Shown piece after piece: positions 15,241-21,635 of a DNA stretch of 64,000 nt; the stretch's first letter is position 1, and each line of letters starts with the position of its first letter. Below the pieces are notes generated by a model that ran no database searches, was not told the DNA's origin, and saw only the letters and a program-made list of their open reading frames with translations. The stretch is from a virus, in IMG/VR virus record IMGVR_UViG_3300037804_000222, positions 26,772 to 90,771 of that record; one strand, given 5' to 3'. A program made the position numbers and the translations under genes.

Positions 15241-17132
15241 ACTGTCGATATTTCTGTTTCTGCTTTTAATAGCCCTGATGGTATAATATCAAGTGTTGAT
15301 GTCTCCATAATCTCTTGTAATCTATGCTTCCACACAATTGCGTAGCTTTCATGTACGATTGTATCAATTTGATCATGAACTGTCATCACTATTTTAACAG
15401 GTAAATCGTTTTCATAGATATGATCACGAACCATAACAAGTGCAGACTTACACATATCAGCTCCACTACCTTGAATTGGTGTGTTTTTGCTGGCACGTTC
15501 TATCTTACCCATTATTGCGTTATCTGTGTTAATACCTTTCCACTCTTCAAACCATCTGATACGACGATATGGTGCATATGTTTTAATATGACCATTCTGT
15601 TTACCATAATTACCAAGAGACACTAAGAAATTCTTAATTGCAGGAAATGCTGTGAAGTATTTCTGAATCAATTTCTCTGCCTCTCTGTTACTTATAAGTA
15701 ATGTATCAGCTAATTTGTGTGGGCCCATACCATAGGCTAAACCGAAGTTAATACTCTTTACGTTTGTACGCAGTTTTTTATGTTTAGGGCAATCACATTT
15801 AAGTTGAGCACGTTCTGTACCACCACCTAAATTAGAATAAGCATAGTAAGCACAGCCTACATCAGCTGCATCTTTCCATTCTTTACCATAAACTAAATCT
15901 GCACACACGCTATGAAGGTCTTTACCTTCTTCTAGCGCCTTAATCCACACTGGATCTTTACTCCCTGTGGCTATAATACATAGTTCTTGTGAGCTGTAGT
16001 CGCCTGAAACAAATACCCAATCATCATAACCACTTATAAAGCAATTACGGTAATCATTATCTGCAGGTATCTGTTGCATATTTGGTTTCCCTGATGCTAC
16101 TCTACCTGTATTTAATATTTGTCTAAAGCTTGTTCTGACTCTACCGTCAGTATCTACATTATCTAAGAACTTTTCACCATAACTTGTAGCAAGCTTGGCC
16201 TGCTCTTTGTACTTAATATATGTTTTAACAAATGGATCTTTACTGTGGACATGTAAATTCTTAGCATTTACATCTTCAACGTTTAATCCATATGTTCTAA
16301 ATACATTTAGCACTTGTTTTGGTGAACTCCATTTAACATTTACCTTTCTAAGCTCTTCTACTGGCATAAATAAATCGCCTTGCACATAAGAATCTACAAA
16401 ATTATGAAGTATGTCATTAGATTCTATGATTTCATCTAAAGCATTCTCCATATTTTGCACTTCAAATTTAGCTTTCTTTGCAAGAATATTCCAGTTCTCT
16501 ACATCCAATCCGATACCATTAAATTCAATATCAGCAAATGTTAAAGCTGCATTGTTTTCAAGTTCGGCTGTATGTACAAGATCAAGTCTGCGACAGCTAA
16601 CTGTCTGATTATGATATAACTGTACAAGATATTCTACATCCTTTGCACCATATGTTATCTCTGACTCAGTGAATTCTTCACTACTTTTATTGATGAAATT
16701 AAATCTCACGCTCTTATCCATCTCTATTTTAAGTTCTCTTGAAAGAACGTTATTTAAAGAGTGGGACATGTCTTTACCGCAATGTATAACTTGAGATGTT
16801 AGCATAGTATCCCACACATTATTAAGTCTGATGTTATGTTTCATAAGAAACTTGTAATCAAACTTAACATTGTGTAAGATTTTAACTATGCTATCATCTT
16901 CAAGCACTCTTCTCAGAGGGGCAATACTTACGTAGCGCGTATCTATTACAAACTGAACATTTTCATCTCCAATTTGTAACATAATCATATCATCATCAAT
17001 GTGGCTTAGTCCAGTAGTTTCAGTGTCAATTGCTAACACTGTTTTATCCTTGCAATAGTTTATTACAGGCTCAAGATCTGTGCATGTAGCACAACAATCA
17101 AGAAGCTTTGGATTTCCTACGAACTGTATCAT
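15228..17132 (-). CDS. polA: DNA polymerase I family (family A)
   Basis: A 634-residue family A polymerase with 3'-5' exonuclease. Exo I is LAIDTETTG (D36, E38). Polymerase motif A is SGDYSSQELC (~375-384), motif B is KSINFGLAYG (~455-464), and motif C is VHDQID (~585-590). Motif C normally reads HDE; here the Glu is Gln. Between A and B there is a Cys/His segment (CAYYAYSN... KCDCPKHKK) that looks like an added metal-binding loop. There is no 5'-nuclease domain, as in T7-like replicative enzymes. This is presumably the replicative polymerase, acting with the primase and DnaB-type helicase of the 4-9 kb cluster. Confidence 0.9.
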   Translation of the reverse strand: MIQFVGNPKLLDCCATCTDLEPVINYCKDKTVLAIDTETTGLSHIDDDMIMLQIGDENVQFVIDTRYVSIAPLRRVLEDDSIVKILHNVKFDYKFLMKHNIRLNNVWDTMLTSQVIHCGKDMSHSLNNVLSRELKIEMDKSVRFNFINKSSEEFTESEITYGAKDVEYLVQLYHNQTVSCRRLDLVHTAELENNAALTFADIEFNGIGLDVENWNILAKKAKFEVQNMENALDEIIESNDILHNFVDSYVQGDLFMPVEELRKVNVKWSSPKQVLNVFRTYGLNVEDVNAKNLHVHSKDPFVKTYIKYKEQAKLATSYGEKFLDNVDTDGRVRTSFRQILNTGRVASGKPNMQQIPADNDYRNCFISGYDDWVFVSGDYSSQELCIIATGSKDPVWIKALEEGKDLHSVCADLVYGKEWKDAADVGCAYYAYSNLGGGTERAQLKCDCPKHKKLRTNVKSINFGLAYGMGPHKLADTLLISNREAEKLIQKYFTAFPAIKNFLVSLGNYGKQNGHIKTYAPYRRIRWFEEWKGINTDNAIMGKIERASKNTPIQGSGADMCKSALVMVRDHIYENDLPVKIVMTVHDQIDTIVHESYAIVWKHRLQEIMETSTLDIIPSGLLKAETEISTVWKK

Positions 17133-17137
17133 TTAAT

Positions 17138-17449
17138 TTAGTGTTTAAGATTTTGAGGATTGTGTTTATTTCTCTGCTCGCCCAATATTTTTTCCAGCGA
17201 CTCTTTGTTAACCTCTGGAATCGTGAAAGTATATTGACTTGCTTCTCCGACACTTCTAATTCTTCTCGTCGCTTCATCTCTATATCTTTTAGGTATGTGA
17301 GTACTAACTTCTAAATTATAAATAGCTTTAGCAACTATATTAGAAGCAATATCTATATCTCTACACTTTAATTGAAAAGAGAAGAAGTTAAGAAGAGTGT
17401 TATAATCACTCCTCTTATCTTCTGGTAACTCTTGCATAAAGGTATACAT
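17138..17449 (-). CDS. hypothetical protein, 103 aa
   Basis: Unrecognised helical, charged protein without membrane segments. I use the ATG at 17449; an in-frame TTG at 17479 would add ten residues and overlap the upstream gene's stop, giving tight coupling, so the true start is uncertain. It ends 5 bp before the polymerase start. Confidence 0.6.
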   Translation of the reverse strand: MYTFMQELPEDKRSDYNTLLNFFSFQLKCRDIDIASNIVAKAIYNLEVSTHIPKRYRDEATRRIRSVGEASQYTFTIPEVNKESLEKILGEQRNKHNPQNLKH

Positions 17450-17465
17450 ACGAGCGATAAACTCT

Positions 17466-17717
17466 TTACAACTCTCCAAGTGTATGAATTACTTTAGGTT
17501 GTACATTCTTTCTTGGTCTACCTCTTTTAGCTTTAGGTTTATTAACTTTATTACTTAATGTGTCTAACTCTAATTGAGTTATTCTACCTCTTGAGGCACA
17601 ATCTAAAAGATCTGATTCTAATTGGTGTACATTACGTCTTAATGAGCTTGTAGCTAAAAAAGCTATAAAAGCCATTGAAAGTGATACAAACATTGCTAAT
17701 CCTACTACTGTTTCCAT
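17466..17717 (-). CDS. small membrane protein with basic tail, 83 aa
   Basis: ATG at 17717. A hydrophobic N-terminal segment (VGLAMFVSLSMAFIAFLA, residues ~5-22) is followed by a coiled-coil-like polar stretch and an AT-hook-like basic patch (KPKAKRGRPRKN). The GRPRK core is the classical AT-hook motif that inserts in the minor groove of AT-rich DNA, so this may be a membrane-tethered DNA-binding protein. It is the first gene after the terminator at 17749. Confidence 0.6.
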   Translation of the reverse strand: METVVGLAMFVSLSMAFIAFLATSSLRRNVHQLESDLLDCASRGRITQLELDTLSNKVNKPKAKRGRPRKNVQPKVIHTLGEL

Positions 17718-17748
17718 ATTTTCTACTTATTTAAGTGTTTTAAAAAAT

Positions 17749-17775
17749 AGGAACTGCCTTTTCAGACAGTTCCTT
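17749..17775 (-). terminator. rho-independent terminator
   Basis: On the minus strand, AGGAACTGTC pairs with GGCAGTTCCT (10 bp, one G-U, loop TGAAAA) and is followed by ATTTTTT. It lies 28 bp past the stop of the 200-aa gene and before the 83-aa gene. It should end most transcription of the 200-aa gene and separate it from the polymerase operon. Confidence 0.8.
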
Positions 17776-17802
17776 TCTAACTAAATTGTTTGCTACAACA
17801 AC

Positions 17803-18405
17803 TTAATCCATTAATACTTGAGATAATTCTTCTACTACACTCTCTGCTGTTTTAGGAGCAGTACCATCACTAGAGATTGTTACATCATTAGCTAATGGGT
17901 TTGAAACCATAACACCATCATCATCGATAGTATATAATGGTAGTGCGTAAGTTTCACGATAGATTGGTCTACCTTGATTACATACAACAGCTTTTGTAGT
18001 AGGATTCATTTTAGGAGCTCTACTCATGGTTTGCCCTGTCTTTTTATCTTCCCAAGTATGAGCAGTAAAAGATTCTTTCACAAATAACCCTATTTCAGGC
18101 ATTGCATCTGGAAGAGTCTTAGTATCTTCATTATCAACTACTTTTTCAGTGTGTTCATTCCACAACTCATCACCTGGAACATCTAATGTAACAGGATCAA
18201 ATGTGTAACCAAATGCTTCTAACCATGCAGGTGTTACTGGATGCCATACTACTCGTGGTCTCGCTTGAGCCCCTAAAGTCATTGAAATTAAGTTGTTACC
18301 ACCTGTGGTTCCAACTTCACATCTTAGAACAGCTTGATAAACTCCTTCATTAGAAGTTGGTGTTAATTCTGATAATCTCGGCGTTTTACTAGTAATTTCA
18401 CTCAT
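17803..18405 (-). CDS. hypothetical protein, 200 aa
   Basis: Unrecognised. Mixed beta-rich protein with no Cys cluster, no signal peptide and an acidic C-terminal helix (ESVVEELSQVLMD). The gene has its own strong terminator 28 bp downstream and a non-coding structured region upstream, so it is likely an independent and possibly well-expressed transcript. It could be an SSB-like or anti-host protein, but nothing in the sequence decides. Confidence 0.65.
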   Translation of the reverse strand: MSEITSKTPRLSELTPTSNEGVYQAVLRCEVGTTGGNNLISMTLGAQARPRVVWHPVTPAWLEAFGYTFDPVTLDVPGDELWNEHTEKVVDNEDTKTLPDAMPEIGLFVKESFTAHTWEDKKTGQTMSRAPKMNPTTKAVVCNQGRPIYRETYALPLYTIDDDGVMVSNPLANDVTISSDGTAPKTAESVVEELSQVLMD

Positions 18406-18465
18406 TTTCTTGTGTTTTTAAGTGATTAATAAATAATTGTGTGTGTTGATTATGCTTACGCATAG

Positions 18466-18508
18466 TAAAGCATGCAGGAATCGAACCTGCATTTATACCA
18501 TATGCTTT
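18466..18508 (-). ncRNA. tRNA acceptor/T-arm minihelix-like element
   Basis: On the minus strand, AAAGCAT (18508-18502) pairs perfectly with ATGCTTT (18473-18467), enclosing an 11-nt linker and a perfect T-arm GCAGG-TTCGATT-CCTGC (18490-18474); the next base is A in the discriminator place. This is the top half of a tRNA with no D or anticodon arm. It may be the 3' end of a longer tRNA-like element whose 5' part I could not find, a remnant, or an independent minihelix. Confidence 0.4.
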
Positions 18509-18513
18509 ATTTA

Positions 18514-18696
18514 AAGAGCTGTGCATAGCTCTTAGTGTTAGTTGCCAACCTAACTCTTGGCTTTTTTTGGAGCACATCCGATGCACCGAATGTTTCTGGA
18601 TTTGATAACTAATATTGCTATTATAGCATCTCACCATTACAGCTTCTTTGTTTGAGGTGAAGTATCTGCAGCCTTCTCATTACACAATATGTGTAA
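18514..18696. repeat. array of five hairpins next to the minihelix
   Basis: In order: AAGAGCT/AGCTCTT (18514-18533, 6-nt loop), GTTAG/CTAAC (18537-18554), CATCCG/CGAATG (18575-18592, one G-U), TGCTA/TAGCA (18616-18628), TTACACA/TGTGTAA (18680-18696). No gene fits here: the only long frame crosses the minihelix and has an implausible composition. The organisation (short, unrelated, closely spaced stems plus a tRNA-like end) is the same as at 11.3 kb and 13.3 kb. Confidence 0.65.
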
Positions 18697-18703
18697 AGTA
18701 TTG

Positions 18704-18883
18704 TCAAGCAACCTCTGTTTTTATTGATGTTAATTCAAATGGCTCTTTATATCCTCTAGCTCTTAACTCTTCTATTAAGAATCTTTCTTCAAATTGTAGT
18801 TGAAAGTGAGGTTCTTTTTCTTTTTTCTTAGTCTTTATTCTTTTTCTTACGGTTAAAAGAGAGTTTAATAATATGTCATCCAT
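18704..18883 (-). CDS. small basic protein, 59 aa
   Basis: ATG at 18883, stop at 18704. N-terminal half very basic (VRKRIKTKKKEKE), C-terminal half an amphipathic helix (EERFLIEELRARGYKEPFEL). The segment 'LIEELRARGY' looks like a real protein helix. No function recognised. It is separated from the next gene by 33 bp. Confidence 0.5.
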   Translation of the reverse strand: MDDILLNSLLTVRKRIKTKKKEKEPHFQLQFEERFLIEELRARGYKEPFELTSIKTEVA

Positions 18884-18916
18884 GACTTAATAGATTTATG
18901 TTAATGAAAAGAAGGG

Positions 18917-19111
18917 CTAAAATAGCCCTCCATAATTATCTTTCTTTGCGTTACAACAAATGTCGCAACTACATCCTCCAGATGCTGTTCTTGGTTGAGG
19001 ATTAAATCTCATAAGAGTATCTGTAGGGTTCTCAATCATATCTAGTACTTCTAATACTTTATGATTTCTTTTTCTTTTGTAAAGTCTGCGTAAAGCTTTT
19101 AGCTTCTTCAT
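18917..19111 (-). CDS. small Cys-rich protein, 64 aa
   Basis: A basic N-terminal helix (KKLKALRRLYKRKR) precedes a C-terminal CSCDICC motif: four cysteines within seven residues, likely a metal-binding knuckle (possibly zinc). ATG at 19111. It overlaps the end of the 39-aa frame by 53 bp. A tiny nucleic-acid-binding regulator would fit, as inference. Confidence 0.6.
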   Translation of the reverse strand: MKKLKALRRLYKRKRNHKVLEVLDMIENPTDTLMRFNPQPRTASGGCSCDICCNAKKDNYGGLF

Positions 19112-19178
19112 TATTTCTTTGGCTTAGTTTATACTCTTTGATTGCTTTTTTTACTCTGATATAATTCTCGTATCTCAT
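19059..19178 (-). CDS. possible tiny basic protein, 39 aa
   Basis: ATG at 19178, stop at 19059. A highly basic helical peptide (YIRVKKAIKEYKLSQRN; QTLQKKKKS). It overlaps the following Cys-rich gene by 53 bp, longer than usual here, which lowers confidence. Confidence 0.3.
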   Translation of the reverse strand: MRYENYIRVKKAIKEYKLSQRNNEEAKSFTQTLQKKKKS

Positions 19179-19199
19179 AGGTATGAAGATTAATTAAGA

Positions 19200-19600
19200 C
19201 TTAAAAAGTATCGGCTTTGGGTTCAGGTACCGAATATGGAGACTGATTCCACATCTAAATGTCAATATAGCTCACCAGCCTTATCAAGTTATTATCCCGC
19301 CATTGTGTCGCCTATGCTCTCTTGCAAACGTTGGTTGTATTGAGCTCCTCAGCTTTACTACAACTGATTATTACGTTACACAATAACTTACAACTATCGG
19401 GATAACCAGAGTATGGACAAGGAAATACCAACTCTGTGCGCATTCTTTATTTAGTAATTGTTATAATAGCCATACCACGAAGGTCATTTACTTTAGATTA
19501 CTCTATTAAGAAAGTTCGTTATGATCTAATCTATTCGACTTTCATAGTTTATTGGTAGGAGAGTTTCGCTCCAGTATCTAATGCTATTACAACAATTATC
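19200..19600. other. gene-free 400-bp region with long-range pairing
   Basis: No credible gene in any frame. Visible inverted repeats: TTATCCCG (19292-19299) with CGGGATAA (19398-19405) enclosing about 98 nt, which contain GTTGTA/TACAAC (19334-19364) around TGAG/CTCA (19341-19351); then CAGAGT/ACTCTG (19407-19436). The nesting (a closing 8-bp stem around smaller stems) is what a folded RNA domain would look like. No T-arm consensus is present, unlike the other three structured regions. Confidence 0.5.
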
Positions 19601-19601
19601 T

Positions 19602-19838
19602 TTATTTATACATTATCTGTCCAAACTCGTCTTCACAAAGTTCTTCTGAATTATCATCAACTTGTGCTTCAAGCTCTTTGATACGATAATCTTTTTTATT
19701 TATAGTATTTCTAAGCTTGTTGATGCGTTTTTTAAACCTATCTGAATCTTCTATTGCATCTTCTTCAAGATCTTTGATACGTGCATGTGCTAATTTAAGC
19801 GCATTTCTTAATTCTATGTTTTCTATCTCGTAATCCAT
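19602..19838 (-). CDS. small coiled-coil protein, 78 aa
   Basis: Almost entirely heptad-patterned charged helix (ELRNALKLAHARIKDLEEDA; RINKLRNTINKKDYRIKELE), ending in an acidic tip. ATG at 19838. A coiled-coil dimer is the only structural prediction that can be made. Confidence 0.6.
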   Translation of the reverse strand: MDYEIENIELRNALKLAHARIKDLEEDAIEDSDRFKKRINKLRNTINKKDYRIKELEAQVDDNSEELCEDEFGQIMYK

Positions 19839-19898
19839 AATTAGCTATATTTATAATGTTAGGTTAAAAGGTTAAGTGGTGAAAGGTGGTAATATGTG

Positions 19899-20016
19899 GG
19901 TGTTGTATCTGGAACACCAACTAACACGCATGAAACGTAGCGTAACTGTACCTCTACAGTACCTCTACAGTACACGACGTATCATGACACTACACAACAC
20001 GTGTGATTACACACGT
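19899..20016. repeat. hairpins and an 11-bp tandem duplication
   Basis: GGTGTT/AACACC (19899-19918, 8-nt loop); two perfect tandem copies of GTACCTCTACA (19948-19958, 19959-19969) ending in a third GTAC; ACGTGTG/CACACGT (19999-20016, 4-nt loop). This lies just past the terminator of the 73-aa gene (leftward), in a gene-free 190-bp stretch. Confidence 0.6.
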
Positions 20017-20017
20017 A

Positions 20018-20046
20018 AATAAAAAAAGAGAGAGCAAAGCTCTCTC
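20018..20046 (-). terminator. rho-independent terminator
   Basis: On the minus strand, GAGAGAGC and GCTCTCTC form an 8-bp perfect stem with a 3-nt loop, followed by TTTTTTTATTT. It is 10 bp past the stop of the 73-aa gene (20057), the textbook arrangement for termination of a leftward transcript. Confidence 0.85.
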
Positions 20047-20056
20047 GATTCATGGG

Positions 20057-20278
20057 CTATGCCCATATGATTCCGCCATCTGCGATGGTGCTAATCTCAG
20101 GCACTTCAGTGCCTTTAGCAAATTCGTCGCTACAGTCGCCTTCTAGGCGGATGAAGCAAGTATTTGCATTGGTAGAGACCACTCGGTCTTTACCAAGAAT
20201 TTTGCGAGTTTCGAACCCGCTTAAACCTACGACAGTTTGACCGTCTTTAACTTGAACCCAAAAACATTTAGTTTTCAT
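20057..20278 (-). CDS. small protein from a hairpin-dense gene, 73 aa
   Basis: ATG at 20278. The product (MKTKCFWVQVKDGQTVVGL... ) reads as a small beta-rich protein with one Cys pair (CF... DCSDE); no family recognised. The DNA is extraordinary: it holds a 12-bp stem (20169-20196, one G-U, 4-nt loop), AGGCACT/AGTGCCT (20099-20114), ATGGGC/GCCCAT (20052-20066), CCATC/GATGG (20076-20088), CGCC/GGCG (20137-20149) and GCGAG-TTTCGAA-CCCGC (20204-20220). It may therefore be a structured RNA rather than, or as well as, a gene. An intrinsic terminator follows. Confidence 0.5.
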   Translation of the reverse strand: MKTKCFWVQVKDGQTVVGLSGFETRKILGKDRVVSTNANTCFIRLEGDCSDEFAKGTEVPEISTIADGGIIWA

Positions 20279-20376
20279 AATGTAGCAAAATTTAGTTAGG
20301 GGGCATTAGTGCCCAAAACTTAGAGGGGGTGGGGTTATATAAGTGGTCTACTCTCTCATTTCCGTAAACAAAATTT

Positions 20377-20793
20377 TTATAGAAATAAAATTAGTAGGAT
20401 GTAGGAGAGGTATTCGAACAAAGGGAGAGGCAACACACCTATCCAGGTAAGTAGGATTAGAAAAAGTAATACGGCTACTTTAGTGAGGGCATAAGAATCC
20501 TTAGATTTCTTATATTCTAAGAAGAAGATAAGGGGTTGAATTATGAAAAACATAAAGGCAAAGAAGTTATGGATACTTGAAAAGTAGTACATATCGTATA
20601 TAGAAAGTAGGGATAATGCGCTTAACCCCATAAATACTATAAAGGGTTTTACATTTCTTCTTTTATATAAAGCGCCCAAGATTACAACTTGGAGTGTCAT
20701 AAAGTATGCGAAATATTTTTTAGTGATTGGGTGAACCCCTAGTAGTGAGATGGGAGTTACAAAAAATTCCCACCCTTCAATTGCTATTATCAT
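20377..20793 (-). CDS. polytopic membrane protein, 138 aa
   Basis: About four hydrophobic segments (e.g. YFAYFMTLQVVILGALY, FIVFMGLSALSLLSIY, NFFAFMFFIIQPLIFFLEY, VAVLLFLILLTWIGVLPL) make this an integral membrane protein. No family recognised; superinfection exclusion or holin-like roles are guesses. I chose the ATG at 20793; a TTG 15 nt upstream is in frame. A 7-bp hairpin (ACTGGTT/AACCAGT, 20794-20814) sits immediately 5' of this ATG and could limit ribosome access. It is the first leftward gene from the divergent control region. Confidence 0.7.
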   Translation of the reverse strand: MIIAIEGWEFFVTPISLLGVHPITKKYFAYFMTLQVVILGALYKRRNVKPFIVFMGLSALSLLSIYDMYYFSSIHNFFAFMFFIIQPLIFFLEYKKSKDSYALTKVAVLLFLILLTWIGVLPLPLFEYLSYILLILFL

Positions 20794-20912
20794 ACTGGTT
20801 AGCAACAAACCAGTTATAAGGAGTATCCCCCCTTTTATTACCCTTACCCCATGTGATTATTGTGTTATAATTAGACCTCTAACCTAAAGATAAAAAAAAT
20901 ATTCCATAAAAA

Positions 20913-20943
20913 TTTGTTTTATTGAAAATAAATTTTATCTTTG
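20913..20943 (+). promoter_or_regulatory. strong rightward Bacteroidota-type promoter
   Basis: TTTG (20913-20916), exactly 19 nt, then TATCTTTG (20936-20943). This is a full match to the Bacteroidota sigma-ABfr consensus (TTTG at -33, TAnnTTTG at -7). Initiation is expected near 20949. It faces the rightward genes; the first product must read through the intrinsic terminator at 20992-21026. Confidence 0.8.
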
Positions 20944-20991
20944 CCATACTGTGTGTTTCTCGATTCATAGTTTTTTGGTTTTTATGATGTG

Positions 20992-21026
20992 AATATCTCC
21001 CTCGGTCTGAGGGGGATATTTTTTTT
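20992..21026 (+). terminator. intrinsic terminator in the rightward leader
   Basis: AATATCTCCCTC pairs with GAGGGGGATATT (12 bp, one G-U, 5-nt loop) and is followed by eight T. It is only about 45 nt downstream of the expected transcription start and before the first rightward gene, so it would give a roughly 75-nt RNA unless read through. It could be an attenuator/antitermination site for the rightward operon, or define a small RNA. Confidence 0.8.
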
Positions 21027-21196
21027 CAAAAGTTTTTTAAAAAAGTCATGGCCAAATAAAAAATTTTATATAGCTTTGCAATCTGAGTTACCGAACTAAC
21101 ACTTCAGTCACCCACCTTTAAGGATAAACAAATAGAGGACGGCTGTTGGAACAGGTAAGTTCTTTCGTGTAATGATGTTTGAGAGTTGAACCACCA

Positions 21197-21367
21197 ATGA
21201 CTCTCCCAATTGAAAAATTAGTGGCGTTTCAATTTGGTTTTCTTTTGGCCACTTTTCTTTTAACATTTAAATGCGTATATTTATGGCGACACAAGACACC
21301 GATTACATTAAAGACTCTATTAATAGAGCAGAAGAATCGAAACAGAATACCTTTGATTCATGGATAA
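21197..21367 (+). CDS. possible small membrane protein, 56 aa
   Basis: ATG at 21197. It has one strong hydrophobic segment (VAFQFGFLLATFLLTF, residues ~9-24) followed by a basic tail. It overlaps the 52-aa gene at 21283 in another frame by 85 bp. Both frames look protein-like, so either both are used or one is a shadow. Confidence 0.35.
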   Translation: MTLPIEKLVAFQFGFLLATFLLTFKCVYLWRHKTPITLKTLLIEQKNRNRIPLIHG

Positions 21368-21441
21368 TAGATCTAGAAGATCAAGATCAACCAGAAGCAT
21401 GCAGTATTGATGATCCAGATTGCGAGAACTGTGGATCATGA
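21283..21441 (+). CDS. small acidic protein, 52 aa
   Basis: ATG at 21283 (an in-frame ATG at 21271 adds four residues). It is acidic (DSWIIDLEDQDQPE) with three Cys near the end in the form C-x6-C-x2-C (ACSIDDPDCENC). Its stop overlaps the next gene's ATG (ATGA), so the two are translationally coupled. Function unknown. Confidence 0.5.
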   Translation: MATQDTDYIKDSINRAEESKQNTFDSWIIDLEDQDQPEACSIDDPDCENCGS

Positions 21442-21635
21442 GTAAGATTGAAGATAAAGTCTGTAAGAAGATTGAAGAAAGAGCAAAAATCGGTGCAAAT
21501 AAGTATAATGTCACTATGGAAAGAAAAGATCTTTCAACCCAGCAATGGTTAGTGCATTTACAAGAAGAACTAATGGATGCAAGTGTGTATATAGAGAAAC
21601 TACTAGATGATATTCAAAGAGCTAAACAAATTTAA
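21438..21635 (+). CDS. MazG-like small phage protein, 65 aa
   Basis: ATG at 21438. The pattern GANKYNVTMERKDL followed by WLVHLQEELMDASVYIEKLL matches small phage proteins related to MazG/dUTPase-type pyrophosphohydrolases ('GKxKYG...TMERxDLxxxxWLxHxQEExxDxxxYL'). The EExxD helix would hold Mg2+ for nucleotide hydrolysis, but at 65 residues only part of the MazG fold is present; a dimer or an oligomer would be needed. Located at the head of the rightward operon. Confidence 0.6.
   Translation: MSKIEDKVCKKIEERAKIGANKYNVTMERKDLSTQQWLVHLQEELMDASVYIEKLLDDIQRAKQI

Noticed and set aside
18398-18637. A 79-residue frame on the minus strand
   Set aside because: It runs through the T-arm/acceptor minihelix and four hairpins, has an unusual composition (SKKSQELGWQLTLRAM...) and no coupling to neighbours; the DNA is better explained as structured RNA.
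20408-20425. T-arm-like TTCGAA with flanking bases in the membrane-protein gene
   Set aside because: Lies inside a convincing four-segment membrane protein gene with no pairing acceptor stem; coincidence.
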